A stretch of DNA of 64,000 nucleotides from Varibaculum prostatecancerukia (GCF_943169825.2 NZ_OW968402.1:992001-1056000); one strand, 5' to 3'; positions 53,847 through 62,697 are shown, numbered from the stretch's first letter. Notes: generated by a model not told the origin, from the letters alone. Translations and numbers: made by a program.

Positions 53847-53908
53847 AAGCCTAAATAGTTCTAAAGTCCTAGCGTTTCTCTTGATATTGAGAGAGTTTAT
53901 TTAGGCTT
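53847..53908. promoter_or_regulatory. Inverted repeat in the kgd-corC divergent region
   Basis: AAGCCTAAATA (53847-53857) and TATTTAGGCTT (53898-53908) are perfectly complementary over 11 bp, 40 bp apart. A smaller CTCT/AGAG pair lies between them. It lies 46-107 bp upstream of kgd and could be an operator or a leader structure. Confidence 0.45.
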
Positions 53909-53972
53909 TACTAATATTGGTGGATTGCTATTAAAATAGCTTACGGATTGCCTACTTGAAGAGGTGTTTGTT

Positions 53973-54011
53973 GTGCGCCCTAACCCCAACTATCGGGTAA
54001 TGGTGGTGTAG
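53973..54011 (+). other. 12-codon in-frame uORF before the first CorC gene
   Basis: GTG 53973 encodes MRPNPNYRVMVV and stops at TAG 54009-54011, immediately before TTG 54012 in the same frame. GAAGAGG lies seven bases upstream of the GTG, a better site than any in front of the TTG. Translation of the main gene may depend on reinitiation. Confidence 0.4.
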
Positions 54012-55397
54012 TTGCCTGCGAGCATTTACTACCTGCTAATGGTGCTTTTGGGCGTGTTGCTCACCATCGGAACCGCCCTATTTGTGGCGGCTGAATTCTC
54101 GATGGTGGCTTTAGATCCTGCCCAGGTGGAAGGGCGAGCCAAACGTAAAGAAAAAGGCGCTGCGGGAGTGTTGAAATCTCTTCGTCACTTGTCCACCCAG
54201 CTTTCCGGGGCACAGGTCGGAATCACTCTCACCACTATTCTTTTGGGATATACCACCCAAAATGCGCTCACTGCGTTATTTGCTGAGCTATTGCAGGACG
54301 TTAAAATGGCGGCTTCCCTGGCCACAGCGATTGCAGTGGTGGTGGCGTTGGTACTGGTCAATGCCTTTTCTATGGTGTTCGGGGAGCTGTTCCCCAAGAA
54401 TCTGGCGCTAGCGAAACCTTTCGAAGTGGCGCGGAGGGTTACTCCGCTGCAACGAGGGTTTACCTTTTTATTTAAACCAATAATCACGGTGTTGAACGGG
54501 CTTTCCAACCACGTCGTGCGCGCCCTGGGGGTAGAGCCAATGGAGCAGCTGTCTTCGGCACGGTCGGCCTCGGAATTGGCGGCGATGGTGCGTCACAGCG
54601 CAGAAGAAGGTACCCTCGATCTTTCAACTGCCACGATTTTTACCCGCTCGGTGGGCTTGGGCAAACTTTGCGCCCGGGATGTGATGACCGATCGGCGCCG
54701 GATGGATTCTTTAGAAGCCGGACAAAGCGCCGAGGACGTGGTGGAACTTTCGCGGAGCACGGGACATTCTCGTTTCCCGGTACTGGGGGAGGATGCGGAC
54801 GATATCCTCGGCCTGGTGCATTTACGTCGGGCAGTAGCGGTGCCTTTTGCTAAGCGGAAAAATGTGCCGGTCACTGCCCAACCCCTGCTGGTAGAAGCAC
54901 TTCGAGTTCCGGAAACCGTACGCTTGGCGCCGCTTTTAGTGCAGCTGCGAGCCGCTAATTTGCAAATGGCGATTGTTGTCGACGAGTACGGCGGTACCTG
55001 CGGAATCGTTTCCCTAGAGGACGTAGTTGAAGAAATCGTAGGCGAAGTGGCGGACGAACATGATCTGCGGCGGCGCGGAATCCGGCTGGAAGGAAAGAAT
55101 AAGTGGCTGGTCGATGGGGATCTGCGCCCCGATGAAATCGCTGACCAAATCGATGTATTGTTACCTGATGATGGCCCTTATGAAACCGTAGCCGGGTTAA
55201 TGCTAGTTATTTTGGGGAAGATTCCCCAGGTGGGGGAGAGCGTTAAAGTGCGTTCGCACACTTTGACAGTGGCGCGGATGGAAGGACGTCGTATAGAAAA
55301 AGTTTTAATAACTGCGGCAGCCCAGCCAACTACTTCTGAAAATGCGCAAATTCCGAGAAATCTTCGCCGGATTAAAGGCGGCGAACAGGATGTCTGA
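54012..55397 (+). CDS. CNNM/CorC-type membrane protein with CBS domains (1)
   Basis: A 461-residue member of the CorC/HlyC (CNNM) family, implicated in magnesium and metal handling. Order: CNNM membrane domain with about four spans (LLMVLLGVLLTIGTALFVAAEFS; AVVVALVLVNAFSMVFGELFPKNLALAKP), two CBS motifs (about 215-340, including IVVDEYGGTCGIVSLEDVVEEIVGEVADEHD), and a CorC C-terminal domain. Start is TTG right after an in-frame TAG. The membrane domain is complete from there, so function is probably not lost. It overlaps the second copy by 8 bp. Confidence 0.9.
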   Translation: MPASIYYLLMVLLGVLLTIGTALFVAAEFSMVALDPAQVEGRAKRKEKGAAGVLKSLRHLSTQLSGAQVGITLTTILLGYTTQNALTALFAELLQDVKMAASLATAIAVVVALVLVNAFSMVFGELFPKNLALAKPFEVARRVTPLQRGFTFLFKPIITVLNGLSNHVVRALGVEPMEQLSSARSASELAAMVRHSAEEGTLDLSTATIFTRSVGLGKLCARDVMTDRRRMDSLEAGQSAEDVVELSRSTGHSRFPVLGEDADDILGLVHLRRAVAVPFAKRKNVPVTAQPLLVEALRVPETVRLAPLLVQLRAANLQMAIVVDEYGGTCGIVSLEDVVEEIVGEVADEHDLRRRGIRLEGKNKWLVDGDLRPDEIADQIDVLLPDDGPYETVAGLMLVILGKIPQVGESVKVRSHTLTVARMEGRRIEKVLITAAAQPTTSENAQIPRNLRRIKGGEQDV

Positions 55398-56433
55398 TTG
55401 GCTGGCTTTATTAGTGGCTTTGATCTTGCTGGCAGCTAACGCATTCTTTGTTGCCGGAGAATTTGCAGTCACCTCAACCCGGCGCTCACAAATCGAGCCC
55501 CTTGCCGCGCAAGGGAAACGAGGAGCCAAGGCAGCTCTATGGGCGGTAGAACACGTTTCGCTAGTATTAGCGGTAACCCAATTGGGGATCACTTTGGCTT
55601 CCACCGGCTTGGGAGCGGTTGCGGAACCTGCCCTTGCCCATTTGATTGTACGATCTCTGAAATTCTTCGGGGTGCCTTCTTCGCTCACCCACCCGATTGC
55701 CTTTGTGTTTGCGCTAGTGCTAGTGGTCTTTCTCCATATTTTATTAGGGGAAATGATTCCGAAGAATCTCACAGTGGCAGCTGCGGTGCGGGTTTGCTTG
55801 GTAATCTCCCCGCATATGGTGCGGATTGCCCGCGCGGTGCGTCCGATTGTGCATGCGTTGGATTCCACCGCTAACTGGTTCGTGAAACTGGTGGGGGTTA
55901 CTCCCCGCTCCGAGGTTGCTCAATCTTTCACGGTTGAAGAGGTAGCCGCGATTGTCGAGAAATCCACGGCGGCAGGGACTTTGCGGGATGACTTAGGGCT
56001 GCTATCTGGCACTTTGGAGTTTTCTAAAGAGGACGTACGTTCGGCAATGATTCCCCGCAACCGCTTGGTTACTTTGACCTGGCCACTTTCGGCGGCTGAT
56101 TTTGAGGCCGAGGTGGCGAAAACCGGGTTTTCTCGTTTCCCAATCAGCGATGAATCCGGGACTCTGCTGGGGTATTTGCATATTAAAGACGTGATTTTTG
56201 CTGATTCTGTTGCCGCGCGCGAGGCTCCCCTAGAATCCTGGCGGATTCGCGTCCTACCTGAAGTTGCCCCGGATGAAGAGGTGGAGGACGCCCTGAGAGT
56301 AATGCAGAAAACCGGGGTTCACTTGGCGAAGGTAATGGAAAACGGTGAAACCTTGGGGGCTATTTTCCTTGAAGACATCCTGGAAGAGCTGGTGGGGGAA
56401 GTCCGCGACATTATGCAGCGTAACGATAACTAG
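55390..56433 (+). CDS. CNNM/CorC-type membrane protein with CBS domains (2)
   Basis: A second CorC-like protein, 347 residues, starting MSDWLALLVALILLAANAFFVAGEFAV. The CNNM membrane domain includes LLGEMIPKNLTVA. The CBS pair (MIPRNRLVTLTW; KVMENGETLGAIFLEDILEELVGEVRD) ends the protein; the CorC C-terminal domain of the first copy is absent. AAGG precedes ATG 55390; an earlier in-frame start at 55342 lies deep in gene 1 and is rejected. Such tandem, unequal CorC pairs are common in actinobacteria, and the two probably form a heteromer. Confidence 0.9.
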   Translation: MSDWLALLVALILLAANAFFVAGEFAVTSTRRSQIEPLAAQGKRGAKAALWAVEHVSLVLAVTQLGITLASTGLGAVAEPALAHLIVRSLKFFGVPSSLTHPIAFVFALVLVVFLHILLGEMIPKNLTVAAAVRVCLVISPHMVRIARAVRPIVHALDSTANWFVKLVGVTPRSEVAQSFTVEEVAAIVEKSTAAGTLRDDLGLLSGTLEFSKEDVRSAMIPRNRLVTLTWPLSAADFEAEVAKTGFSRFPISDESGTLLGYLHIKDVIFADSVAAREAPLESWRIRVLPEVAPDEEVEDALRVMQKTGVHLAKVMENGETLGAIFLEDILEELVGEVRDIMQRNDN

Positions 56434-56529
56434 CTAAAAGACCTTAGCATTTAGTTAAAAATCGTAATGCAGATATCTGTCCCTCGTTATACTGGGTAAT
56501 CATATTGTTTTCCCATCAATAGAAAGTCT

Positions 56530-58374
56530 GTGGCTATGGATAGGTGTCCCCGTTGTCAGAGTGTGTTTTCAGCCGAAAGTGGTTATTGCCAAAACTGCGG
56601 ATATCGTCCAGATAGCCAGTTTTCGCCAGGAAATGATCAGACGAGAATGGTGGGGCAAAACAGTGCAGGAGCCTCTGCCTCACCTGTGGGGAGTGGTCAG
56701 CCTGTGGGCTCTCCGGTACCGCCGGTAGCTCCCGTACCGCCGGTGGCTCCTCCAGCAAGTTCTGCCCCGGGCTATGAATCACAGTCGTGGCAGCAGCCGG
56801 TTTACCCGGGGGCAAATCCCGGGAAAAGCGGGGGCGCTCCAAGTTATTATCCGCCTTCTCCCAATGGGGGTAACGCCGGTGGGGATGGGAACTTGCCGGA
56901 AAAGTGGTATCGCAATAAAAAGACTTTATTGACGGTGATTATTGGGGCGGTAGCGGCTATTGCTTTGGTTTCCGGGATTGCCTGGGCGGTTAGTGGTTCC
57001 CCTAAACCGAAACCCACCGTCGCCAGCAGCCCCAGCAGCGAAACCACCAGCGAAACCCCTACTCCCGAGATTACGCGAGTGGAGCTGCCTGCGGAATTCA
57101 CGGGTGGAGAGAATAAATATGATTCCAATTGGCGATGGCAGGGGGGAGCCATGGTTACAAAGATTGAGCACCAAGGGGAGGTAAAGAGTCGCAAGTTTTA
57201 TTTTCAAGTGTGGACTCCACAGTTGAAAGAGGGAGCAGCGGCATGCGAATTTTCGCCCGCTCAAGGTGGAGAAAAGACAACCGACAACGATATTACGGTA
57301 ACTGCCACCTACGGGGATAAACCGACGGTTTTTGTGGTTTATACGATCCTTACCAAGGCGGTGGGAACTTCTCCGGAAACTGTTCACCTCTATGCCCAAG
57401 AACTAGAGTTGCCGTCGTGTACGGCTAAGCCCCGCATAGACCTGCAAACCGAGGCCGATAACGTGGTAAATGATCGACAAGATTATGACTACGAAGTGTT
57501 AGGTAGGTCAGAAAAAAGTATTGCGGTAGCCAAGAGATGGATTACTCAGCAACCATCTGATACCGATGAGACAAATCTATATCATATACAAGTTATGGCG
57601 ATAACTGAGGGGCAGGCTAAAGCTACCGCGCTACAGGAAGCCTCTGGCAGTATATATACGCTCGTTGTTCGTACCAGCAATACCAATGATATCTATGCCA
57701 TTGCTACGGATAAACGTCGTTTTTATTCAATTGATAATAATAAAGTTATATTCGAACTTCCCTTAGATTTTGAAAATGGGATGACGAGTTGCAATTTTGA
57801 GACATCACCCCCTGATGGTGACCTCGCTTTATTTAGGCTCAGCTCTGAACTGTATTTATATAGCTGTGAGGGCGAACTAGATGGTGATAATTACGTTGGG
57901 GGTACGTATATCGTTAACTCCACTAACGCGAAAATGACTCCTCTTACTAGTTTGACTAAGTTTTCTTCCGATGTGGACTACCAGAAGGCGCGTTTTCGGC
58001 AGTTTAAAGATGGATCCGTACTAGTTACCAGTTCTGATTTTATCCAAGCATTTTTAGTGGGTACCGACGGGAAGGTAAGTGAGATATTAGACCACGCCCA
58101 GTGGGAACGGCTTTTGCATAACCAAGACAGTCACTTCGGAGATGTTAACTACCTAAACAACCAGTTCTATGTACAAACTACCGATGAAATTTTAGCGATG
58201 GATTTGACCGGCAAAAGCTTGAAAACCCTAACGATGGAGCCAAATATAGCTTCTCTAAAGATCGATGCAACTAAGGTTAAATGGATTGCCTGGCAAAGCC
58301 CGGATGATAAATATAAAAACTCTGTGACCCTAACCACCGGCGCTTTGCCTGATGAATCGGAGGATACAGACTAG
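56530..58374 (+). CDS. Zinc-ribbon, single-span protein with large exported domain
   Basis: A 614-residue protein of unknown function. An N-terminal zinc ribbon CPRCQSVFSAESGYCQNCG is followed by a Pro/Gly/Ser-rich cytoplasmic linker (about 40-125). One membrane span (TLLTVIIGAVAAIALVSGIAWAV, about 137-159) and a Ser/Thr-rich stalk follow. The 430-residue C-terminal part is beta-rich and acidic and would be outside the cell. The architecture recalls actinobacterial sensor or envelope proteins; the outer domain may be a beta-propeller, which is inference. Start is GTG 56530 or ATG 56536. The 3' half (about 57450-58000) is visibly more A+T rich. Confidence 0.75.
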   Translation: MAMDRCPRCQSVFSAESGYCQNCGYRPDSQFSPGNDQTRMVGQNSAGASASPVGSGQPVGSPVPPVAPVPPVAPPASSAPGYESQSWQQPVYPGANPGKSGGAPSYYPPSPNGGNAGGDGNLPEKWYRNKKTLLTVIIGAVAAIALVSGIAWAVSGSPKPKPTVASSPSSETTSETPTPEITRVELPAEFTGGENKYDSNWRWQGGAMVTKIEHQGEVKSRKFYFQVWTPQLKEGAAACEFSPAQGGEKTTDNDITVTATYGDKPTVFVVYTILTKAVGTSPETVHLYAQELELPSCTAKPRIDLQTEADNVVNDRQDYDYEVLGRSEKSIAVAKRWITQQPSDTDETNLYHIQVMAITEGQAKATALQEASGSIYTLVVRTSNTNDIYAIATDKRRFYSIDNNKVIFELPLDFENGMTSCNFETSPPDGDLALFRLSSELYLYSCEGELDGDNYVGGTYIVNSTNAKMTPLTSLTKFSSDVDYQKARFRQFKDGSVLVTSSDFIQAFLVGTDGKVSEILDHAQWERLLHNQDSHFGDVNYLNNQFYVQTTDEILAMDLTGKSLKTLTMEPNIASLKIDATKVKWIAWQSPDDKYKNSVTLTTGALPDESEDTD

Positions 58375-58600
58375 CTGGGCTATGTCCTAGGGATAGGTGA
58401 TGCCCTCCCAATCAAACTTTCTGTTTTCTAGAAAGCTCTCTTCTGTGCAGCGTGCCTTAACGCCATTGTTGGGGGCGGTAAAACGGTTAGAGCATGCTTT
58501 CGGTTTTGAATATGGCGCAATAGTAATTGCCCGTTCTGGATAAAATGTTACAAATTCGTTATCATTTCAGGGTTGGTTAATTTTCCCGGAGGAAGTACGT

Positions 58601-59422
58601 ATGGTGCAATCGGCTACGCCTAGAGGTTCTCGCCGTGCAGAACGCGTACGCCGGCGGCGGCTGCAGCGCTTTGCAGCCATTCCCCGCGCCCTGGTGATTT
58701 TAGGGTTAGCCACCGTTACTATCGTTGCTCCGCTCACCGGATTTGTGCAGGCTCAAAAACCCGGACTGATGACCGCGCATGTGCTCTCCGTTGGAGACGG
58801 CTCTAAGAGCTGGGCAGAGAGCCCGAATAAGTTGGCCAGTGGAGACCTAGAGACCGGGTTGATACCTGATCCCGCGGCCAATACTCGCGCGCGTATTTTG
58901 AGCGCGGATCCTCAGTGCCAATTCTCTAACGTAGGTTCTGGTAATAAAGGCTCCGAACTAATGGCGAACGAGGGCGCAATCCTATTTCCCCTGGAGCGCG
59001 GAACCTTCCAGCAAACCTCTCCCTTTGGGGAGCGTATCCATCCGATTTCTGGAATCCGCAAGCTGCATACCGGAACCGATTTTGCCGCGCCCGCCGGCAC
59101 CACTATCCACGCTATGACCGATGGGGAAGTAGTCTTTGTCGGTCCTTTAGGTGGAGGCGGAAACGCAGTCCGAGTTAAACATTCAATTAATGGCAAGATT
59201 GTTTATTCACAGTACAAACATATGTTGAATGGATCGTTTAGGGTCGCGGTAGGGCAAAAAGTAAAAGCTGGCGACCCTCTCGGTTCAGTAGGGTCAACTG
59301 GAAATTCCACCGGTAACCATCTGCACTTTGAAATAATGCCAGATCAGGAAGAAAACTACATAGATGCCGTTCCCTGGCTAGAATCCCACAACTTCCGGTA
59401 TATAGGGCAAAAATGCAATTAA
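58601..59422 (+). CDS. M23-family (LytM-type) peptidoglycan endopeptidase
   Basis: Probable secreted zinc metallopeptidase of 273 residues acting on peptidoglycan cross-links. A basic N-terminus precedes one membrane segment (ALVILGLATVTIVAPLTGFV). The catalytic M23 domain is residues about 135-255. Its zinc ligands are His and Asp in LHTGTDFAAPAG and His in HLHFEI, with GNSTGNHLHFE the usual signature. All ligands are present, so it should be active. GGAGGAAG precedes the ATG. Its last ten bases overlap the GDPD gene. Confidence 0.92.
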   Translation: MVQSATPRGSRRAERVRRRRLQRFAAIPRALVILGLATVTIVAPLTGFVQAQKPGLMTAHVLSVGDGSKSWAESPNKLASGDLETGLIPDPAANTRARILSADPQCQFSNVGSGNKGSELMANEGAILFPLERGTFQQTSPFGERIHPISGIRKLHTGTDFAAPAGTTIHAMTDGEVVFVGPLGGGGNAVRVKHSINGKIVYSQYKHMLNGSFRVAVGQKVKAGDPLGSVGSTGNSTGNHLHFEIMPDQEENYIDAVPWLESHNFRYIGQKCN

Positions 59423-60138
59423 AACCGCAGGTGATTGCCCATCGAGGCGGCGGTGGGGAAACCGTTGAGAACACCCGGGAATCTATTCTTTATGCGGCCT
59501 CTTTGAAAGTTAGCCGTTTTGAAACGGATGTGCGCGCCCTCAAAGACGGAACCGTAGTCCTGCAACATGACGTGCAGCTGAAAAATCCCTGGGGGGATTC
59601 GCGTGAAGTTGGGGAACTTACCTCCCGCGAATACTTTGATCTTCGCGGCCCACAAGGTCAGCGTCCGATTTCGCTAAAAAGCGCTCTGGAAGATTTCCCA
59701 ACCCTCGCCTATAACGTCGATATTAAAGAGCCTCGCGCCCTACCGGGGGCTTTGCAAGCAGTTAATGATGCGGACGCTTGGGAGCGGGTAGTTTTTTCTT
59801 CATTTTCTACTAAGACCCTGCGCGAAGTACGAAAACGGCATCCCTATGCACAAACTTCCCTGTCGCCGTGTGAAGTCTTAAAAGCAGTTATCGCTGCCCG
59901 CACTGCTGATACCCAGTTACTTCAAATTTCGGGAGCCTTTGCTCAGGTACCCCTGAAGTGGCGGGGAATCACTATTGTTGACCGGGCATTTGTTGCCTGG
60001 AACCATAAGCGAGGAATTCGGGTAGAGCCCTGGACTGTTAACGATGAGCAAGAAATGCGGAAGCTGGCGCGCCTGGGTGTAGACGCGATTATGACTGACT
60101 ATCCGACGCGTCTAAAAGCGGTGCTTTCCACGATGTAG
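59413..60138 (+). CDS. Glycerophosphodiester phosphodiesterase
   Basis: Hydrolyses glycerophosphodiesters to glycerol-3-phosphate and an alcohol. The 241-residue TIM-barrel protein carries IAHRGGGGETVENT with the first catalytic His, ETDVRALKDG with metal-binding Glu and Asp, and LQHDVQL with the second His. WTVNDEQEMRKLARLGVDAIMTDYP is the typical final part. No signal peptide, so cytoplasmic. It overlaps the M23 gene by ten bases and is 27 bp before rpiB, so co-transcription is likely. Confidence 0.93.
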   Translation: MQLKPQVIAHRGGGGETVENTRESILYAASLKVSRFETDVRALKDGTVVLQHDVQLKNPWGDSREVGELTSREYFDLRGPQGQRPISLKSALEDFPTLAYNVDIKEPRALPGALQAVNDADAWERVVFSSFSTKTLREVRKRHPYAQTSLSPCEVLKAVIAARTADTQLLQISGAFAQVPLKWRGITIVDRAFVAWNHKRGIRVEPWTVNDEQEMRKLARLGVDAIMTDYPTRLKAVLSTM

Positions 60139-60165
60139 TTAGCCGCGCCCTGGTAGAGTTGAGGC

Positions 60166-60615
60166 ATGAGAATTCATGTAGCCTGCGATCACGCAGCATT
60201 TGACCTAAAAGAAGCATTGGTTACTCATCTTCAAGATCAAGGTCTTGAGGTAATCGACCACGGGGCTAAAGAATATGATGCCCAAGATGACTACCCCAAC
60301 ACCTGTATTCCCTGTGCCGAAGCCGTCCTCGCAGATGAGGGCTCCCTGGGAGTGGTACTCGGGGGATCAGGCAACGGAGAACAGATAGCAGCAAACTGCG
60401 TTAAGGGAATCCGGGCAGCTCTGGCTTGGAGTCTGGAAACCGCTAAGCTAGCCCGCCAACACAATAACGCTCAGATTGTGGCTGTGGGAGCGCGAATGCA
60501 TGAAACCTCCCAGGCGCTGGCCATAATTGATGCTTTCATTGCGGAACCATTCTCCGGGGATGAGCGTCATCAGCGGCGCATTGATTTAATGACCCAATAT
60601 GAACAGGAAAAATAG
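60166..60615 (+). CDS. rpiB: Ribose-5-phosphate isomerase B
   Basis: Interconverts ribose-5-phosphate and ribulose-5-phosphate in the pentose phosphate pathway. The 149-residue RpiB/LacA/LacB-family protein shows ACDHAAFDLKEAL at the N-terminus and the phosphate-binding LGGSGNGEQIAANCVKGIRAAL. The position normally Cys or Ser for catalysis is Ser in GGSGNG, as in mycobacterial RpiB. HNNAQIVAVGARM and RRIDLM end the family pattern. The degenerate ABC gene starts inside its last codons. Confidence 0.94.
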   Translation: MRIHVACDHAAFDLKEALVTHLQDQGLEVIDHGAKEYDAQDDYPNTCIPCAEAVLADEGSLGVVLGGSGNGEQIAANCVKGIRAALAWSLETAKLARQHNNAQIVAVGARMHETSQALAIIDAFIAEPFSGDERHQRRIDLMTQYEQEK

Positions 60616-61315
60616 TTCCCCAGTCAAGCATCTAGAAATCCCCAGGGCGTGTCTGAACGAGGTTTATTACCCTGGGGATAAAAGCAGGGAACCGCTGCTG
60701 GCGGGGGTAACATTCACGGTTAGGCCGGGTGAGATGCTGGCAGTTATTGCCTCAGCTCCCGTCAATACCGCCTTAGTAAACTTGATTTCCGGTCTGGATA
60801 ATCTCCAATCGGGCAGTATTGAAATCGAGGGACAAGATCTAGGGGAAATGAGTCCCCAGCAGCGAGCTTGGTTGCGGCGAGAAAAGGTCGGCATAGTAAT
60901 GCCCTCGGGAAACCTAGTGGGTGGGTTAACTGTCGCCGAAAATATAGCGCTGGTTTATGAACTTTCTGGGATTCATCACCAACAGGCGCTTTCACGCGCT
61001 GGGGTAGCTTTAGCAAATGTTCGCGCCTCTGAAATTGGGGATCACTATCCCCATCAACTAGGGGTTTTCAACCAGCAAAAAGTGGCGATAGCCAGAGCCG
61101 GACTCGGGGGAGCGAAACTGATATTAGCTTTCGACCCAGATTTAGAACTAGAACCTGAAAAGGGAGAGCAGATTTTGGATCTGCTGCGCAAGCAAGTGGA
61201 AAAGGGCGGTTCTTGCTTGCTGCTTACCGAACGAGAATCACTAGCAAGTTTCGCTGATCGCTCCTTGAAAATTCAGTCCGCAACGGTAGCTGTAGGGGAG
61301 CAGGATAATGACTAG
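60599..61315 (+). CDS. Degenerate ABC ATPase-like protein lacking catalytic motifs
   Basis: A 238-residue protein with the overall fold of LolD/MacB-type ABC ATPases but no usable active site. Walker A, normally GxSGSGKST, reads ASAPVNTAL with no lysine. The Q-loop glutamine is lost (VMPSGNL). The signature LSGGQ is LGVFNQQ. Walker B reads LILAFDPD instead of LLADEP. The switch His is Glu in LLTERES. Flanking framework stays recognisable (VTFTVRPGEMLAV; NLISGLDNLQSGSIEIEGQDL; RREKVGIV), and the frame is intact. It overlaps rpiB by 17 bp and the permease gene by 8 bp. It is probably a non-hydrolysing partner, not random decay. Confidence 0.85.
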   Translation: MNRKNSSPVKHLEIPRACLNEVYYPGDKSREPLLAGVTFTVRPGEMLAVIASAPVNTALVNLISGLDNLQSGSIEIEGQDLGEMSPQQRAWLRREKVGIVMPSGNLVGGLTVAENIALVYELSGIHHQQALSRAGVALANVRASEIGDHYPHQLGVFNQQKVAIARAGLGGAKLILAFDPDLELEPEKGEQILDLLRKQVEKGGSCLLLTERESLASFADRSLKIQSATVAVGEQDND

Positions 61316-62594
61316 AGCCGGTTTGACTTGGAGATTGGCTTACAAAGGTCTCAGCCGTAATGCTCGCTATACCTGGTTAGTATTTACTCTGGTTGCAATA
61401 GCTTCTTGTCTCATGACTGTGGTCACGATCTCGCAGGTCACCCGGGATCCGATGGTGGCTTCTCCTCAAGAGGCTGTTTTTCCGGCGGCCAGCGCCGCGG
61501 TGGTGTACCGTCCGAAGCTCACTTGGCAACAAGTGGACGGTCTCGAGTTTTCAACTGTAGACGGACAGCGGCAATGGGAAATCGGGGAAGGGGCAAATCC
61601 TTTTATTCCCGACAATCAAGATCTCGTAAATGTTCTAGGCAAAACTCGGCTGGAACCTCTGATTTTCGCCTCGGGAAAGTTTATGCCTGCCAGCTCTCAG
61701 GCAGATCGCGCAGATCTTGCGGGGCTGGCTGGAAACTGGCAACTTTTAGATCCGCTTGCAGATACGGTGGTAAAAGGGAAAAATCCGGTTAAAATTGACG
61801 AAATTTCCTTAAGTCGCAAAACCGCGAAACAGTTGTCCTTAAAAGTGGGGGAGGAAACTTTCGGCAGTAAAATCTGCTCTGCTAACACTTGCCTAAAGGA
61901 TAGAAAATATCGGGTGGTGGGGATTTTTTCGGCACCGCACAGCCATTGGCAACAGTTTCGATTGGCGACAAACGCAAAAAATAGTTTCCTTAAATCCTCC
62001 GCTGGCTCAGAAAATCAGGAAGTTAGACCTAGCTGGCCATTCGCTAAACTTAACGACCAGGAAAAGAAATACCCTTACTTTATTTACTCCTTCCAGGTAT
62101 TAGCGGATACTGATATATCTCCAGAACAAAGAAGCAGGTTGAATACTGCGCATTTGCGGGTTATCAACATTTACGATCAGCCATATTGGGATTTTGAAGC
62201 GATTAGTTTCGCCCAGCGCACCTTGCTTTTCTTACCCGCGGTGGCAGTCTACCTACTGGGACTATTCTTCCTTAACCTGCCGGCCATGAACCGTCTGGTG
62301 TTTAGACAACGCGAGAGTTTTCAAGTGCTACGACGTGTTGGCGCTTACCCTCATCTAATTCCCCAAGTTTTAGCAGCTCAAGCTATATTACTGGGGATAG
62401 GTGGAAGTGCCGCGGGCGTTATAGTTGGCTACGCTCTGCAACAAATCATCATTAGTCCCGATACTGGTGCGCCTCATATCGTATTATTCTTCCTAGCTTT
62501 AGCGGCTGCCCTCGGGGTTTTGTGCTGCGTATTAGCAATGCTCCGGGCGTTGAAAAATACCCGGAAAAGTCAGCGGCCGATAATAGGTAGATAG
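61308..62594 (+). CDS. FtsX/MacB-type permease
   Basis: Membrane protein of 428 residues with MacB-like topology: one N-terminal span (YTWLVFTLVAIASCLMTVV), an outer domain of about 250 residues, then three spans (LLFLPAVAVYLLGLFFLNLP; VLAAQAILLGIGGSAAGVIVGYAL; IVLFFLALAAALGVLCCVLAM). The motif RRVGAYPHLIPQVLAAQAILLG fits the FtsX family. MacB-like systems do mechanical work for lipoproteins, peptides or hydrolases rather than pumping through the membrane. Here the co-encoded ATPase lacks catalytic residues, so energy coupling is uncertain. Confidence 0.85.
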   Translation: MTRAGLTWRLAYKGLSRNARYTWLVFTLVAIASCLMTVVTISQVTRDPMVASPQEAVFPAASAAVVYRPKLTWQQVDGLEFSTVDGQRQWEIGEGANPFIPDNQDLVNVLGKTRLEPLIFASGKFMPASSQADRADLAGLAGNWQLLDPLADTVVKGKNPVKIDEISLSRKTAKQLSLKVGEETFGSKICSANTCLKDRKYRVVGIFSAPHSHWQQFRLATNAKNSFLKSSAGSENQEVRPSWPFAKLNDQEKKYPYFIYSFQVLADTDISPEQRSRLNTAHLRVINIYDQPYWDFEAISFAQRTLLFLPAVAVYLLGLFFLNLPAMNRLVFRQRESFQVLRRVGAYPHLIPQVLAAQAILLGIGGSAAGVIVGYALQQIIISPDTGAPHIVLFFLALAAALGVLCCVLAMLRALKNTRKSQRPIIGR

Positions 62595-62637
62595 AGAATA
62601 AACCCGGGATTAAAACCTTTATACCTGGCGCTATAAG

Positions 62638-62695
62638 AGAGGGCGGGGATAGCAAACGCCCCATCCCCGCCCTCTAGAACAGCTAGAGTTTTTTT
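62638..62695. terminator. Double-hairpin terminator between the permease and ackA
   Basis: AGAGGGCGGGGAT (62638-62650) pairs with 62663-62675 (13 bp). CTCTAG (62672-62677) pairs with CTAGAG (62683-62688) and is followed by seven T. The stems overlap slightly, so they may alternate. It lies between convergent genes and can act on both strands. Confidence 0.88.
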
Positions 62696-62697
62696 GG

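Noticed and set aside
2140-60000. Frequent octamer-like word CGCCCTCG / CGAGGGCG
   Set aside because: It is common in coding and some noncoding DNA but shows no strand bias by eye; likely codon preference. A genome-wide skew count would be needed to call it a segregation or Chi-type motif.
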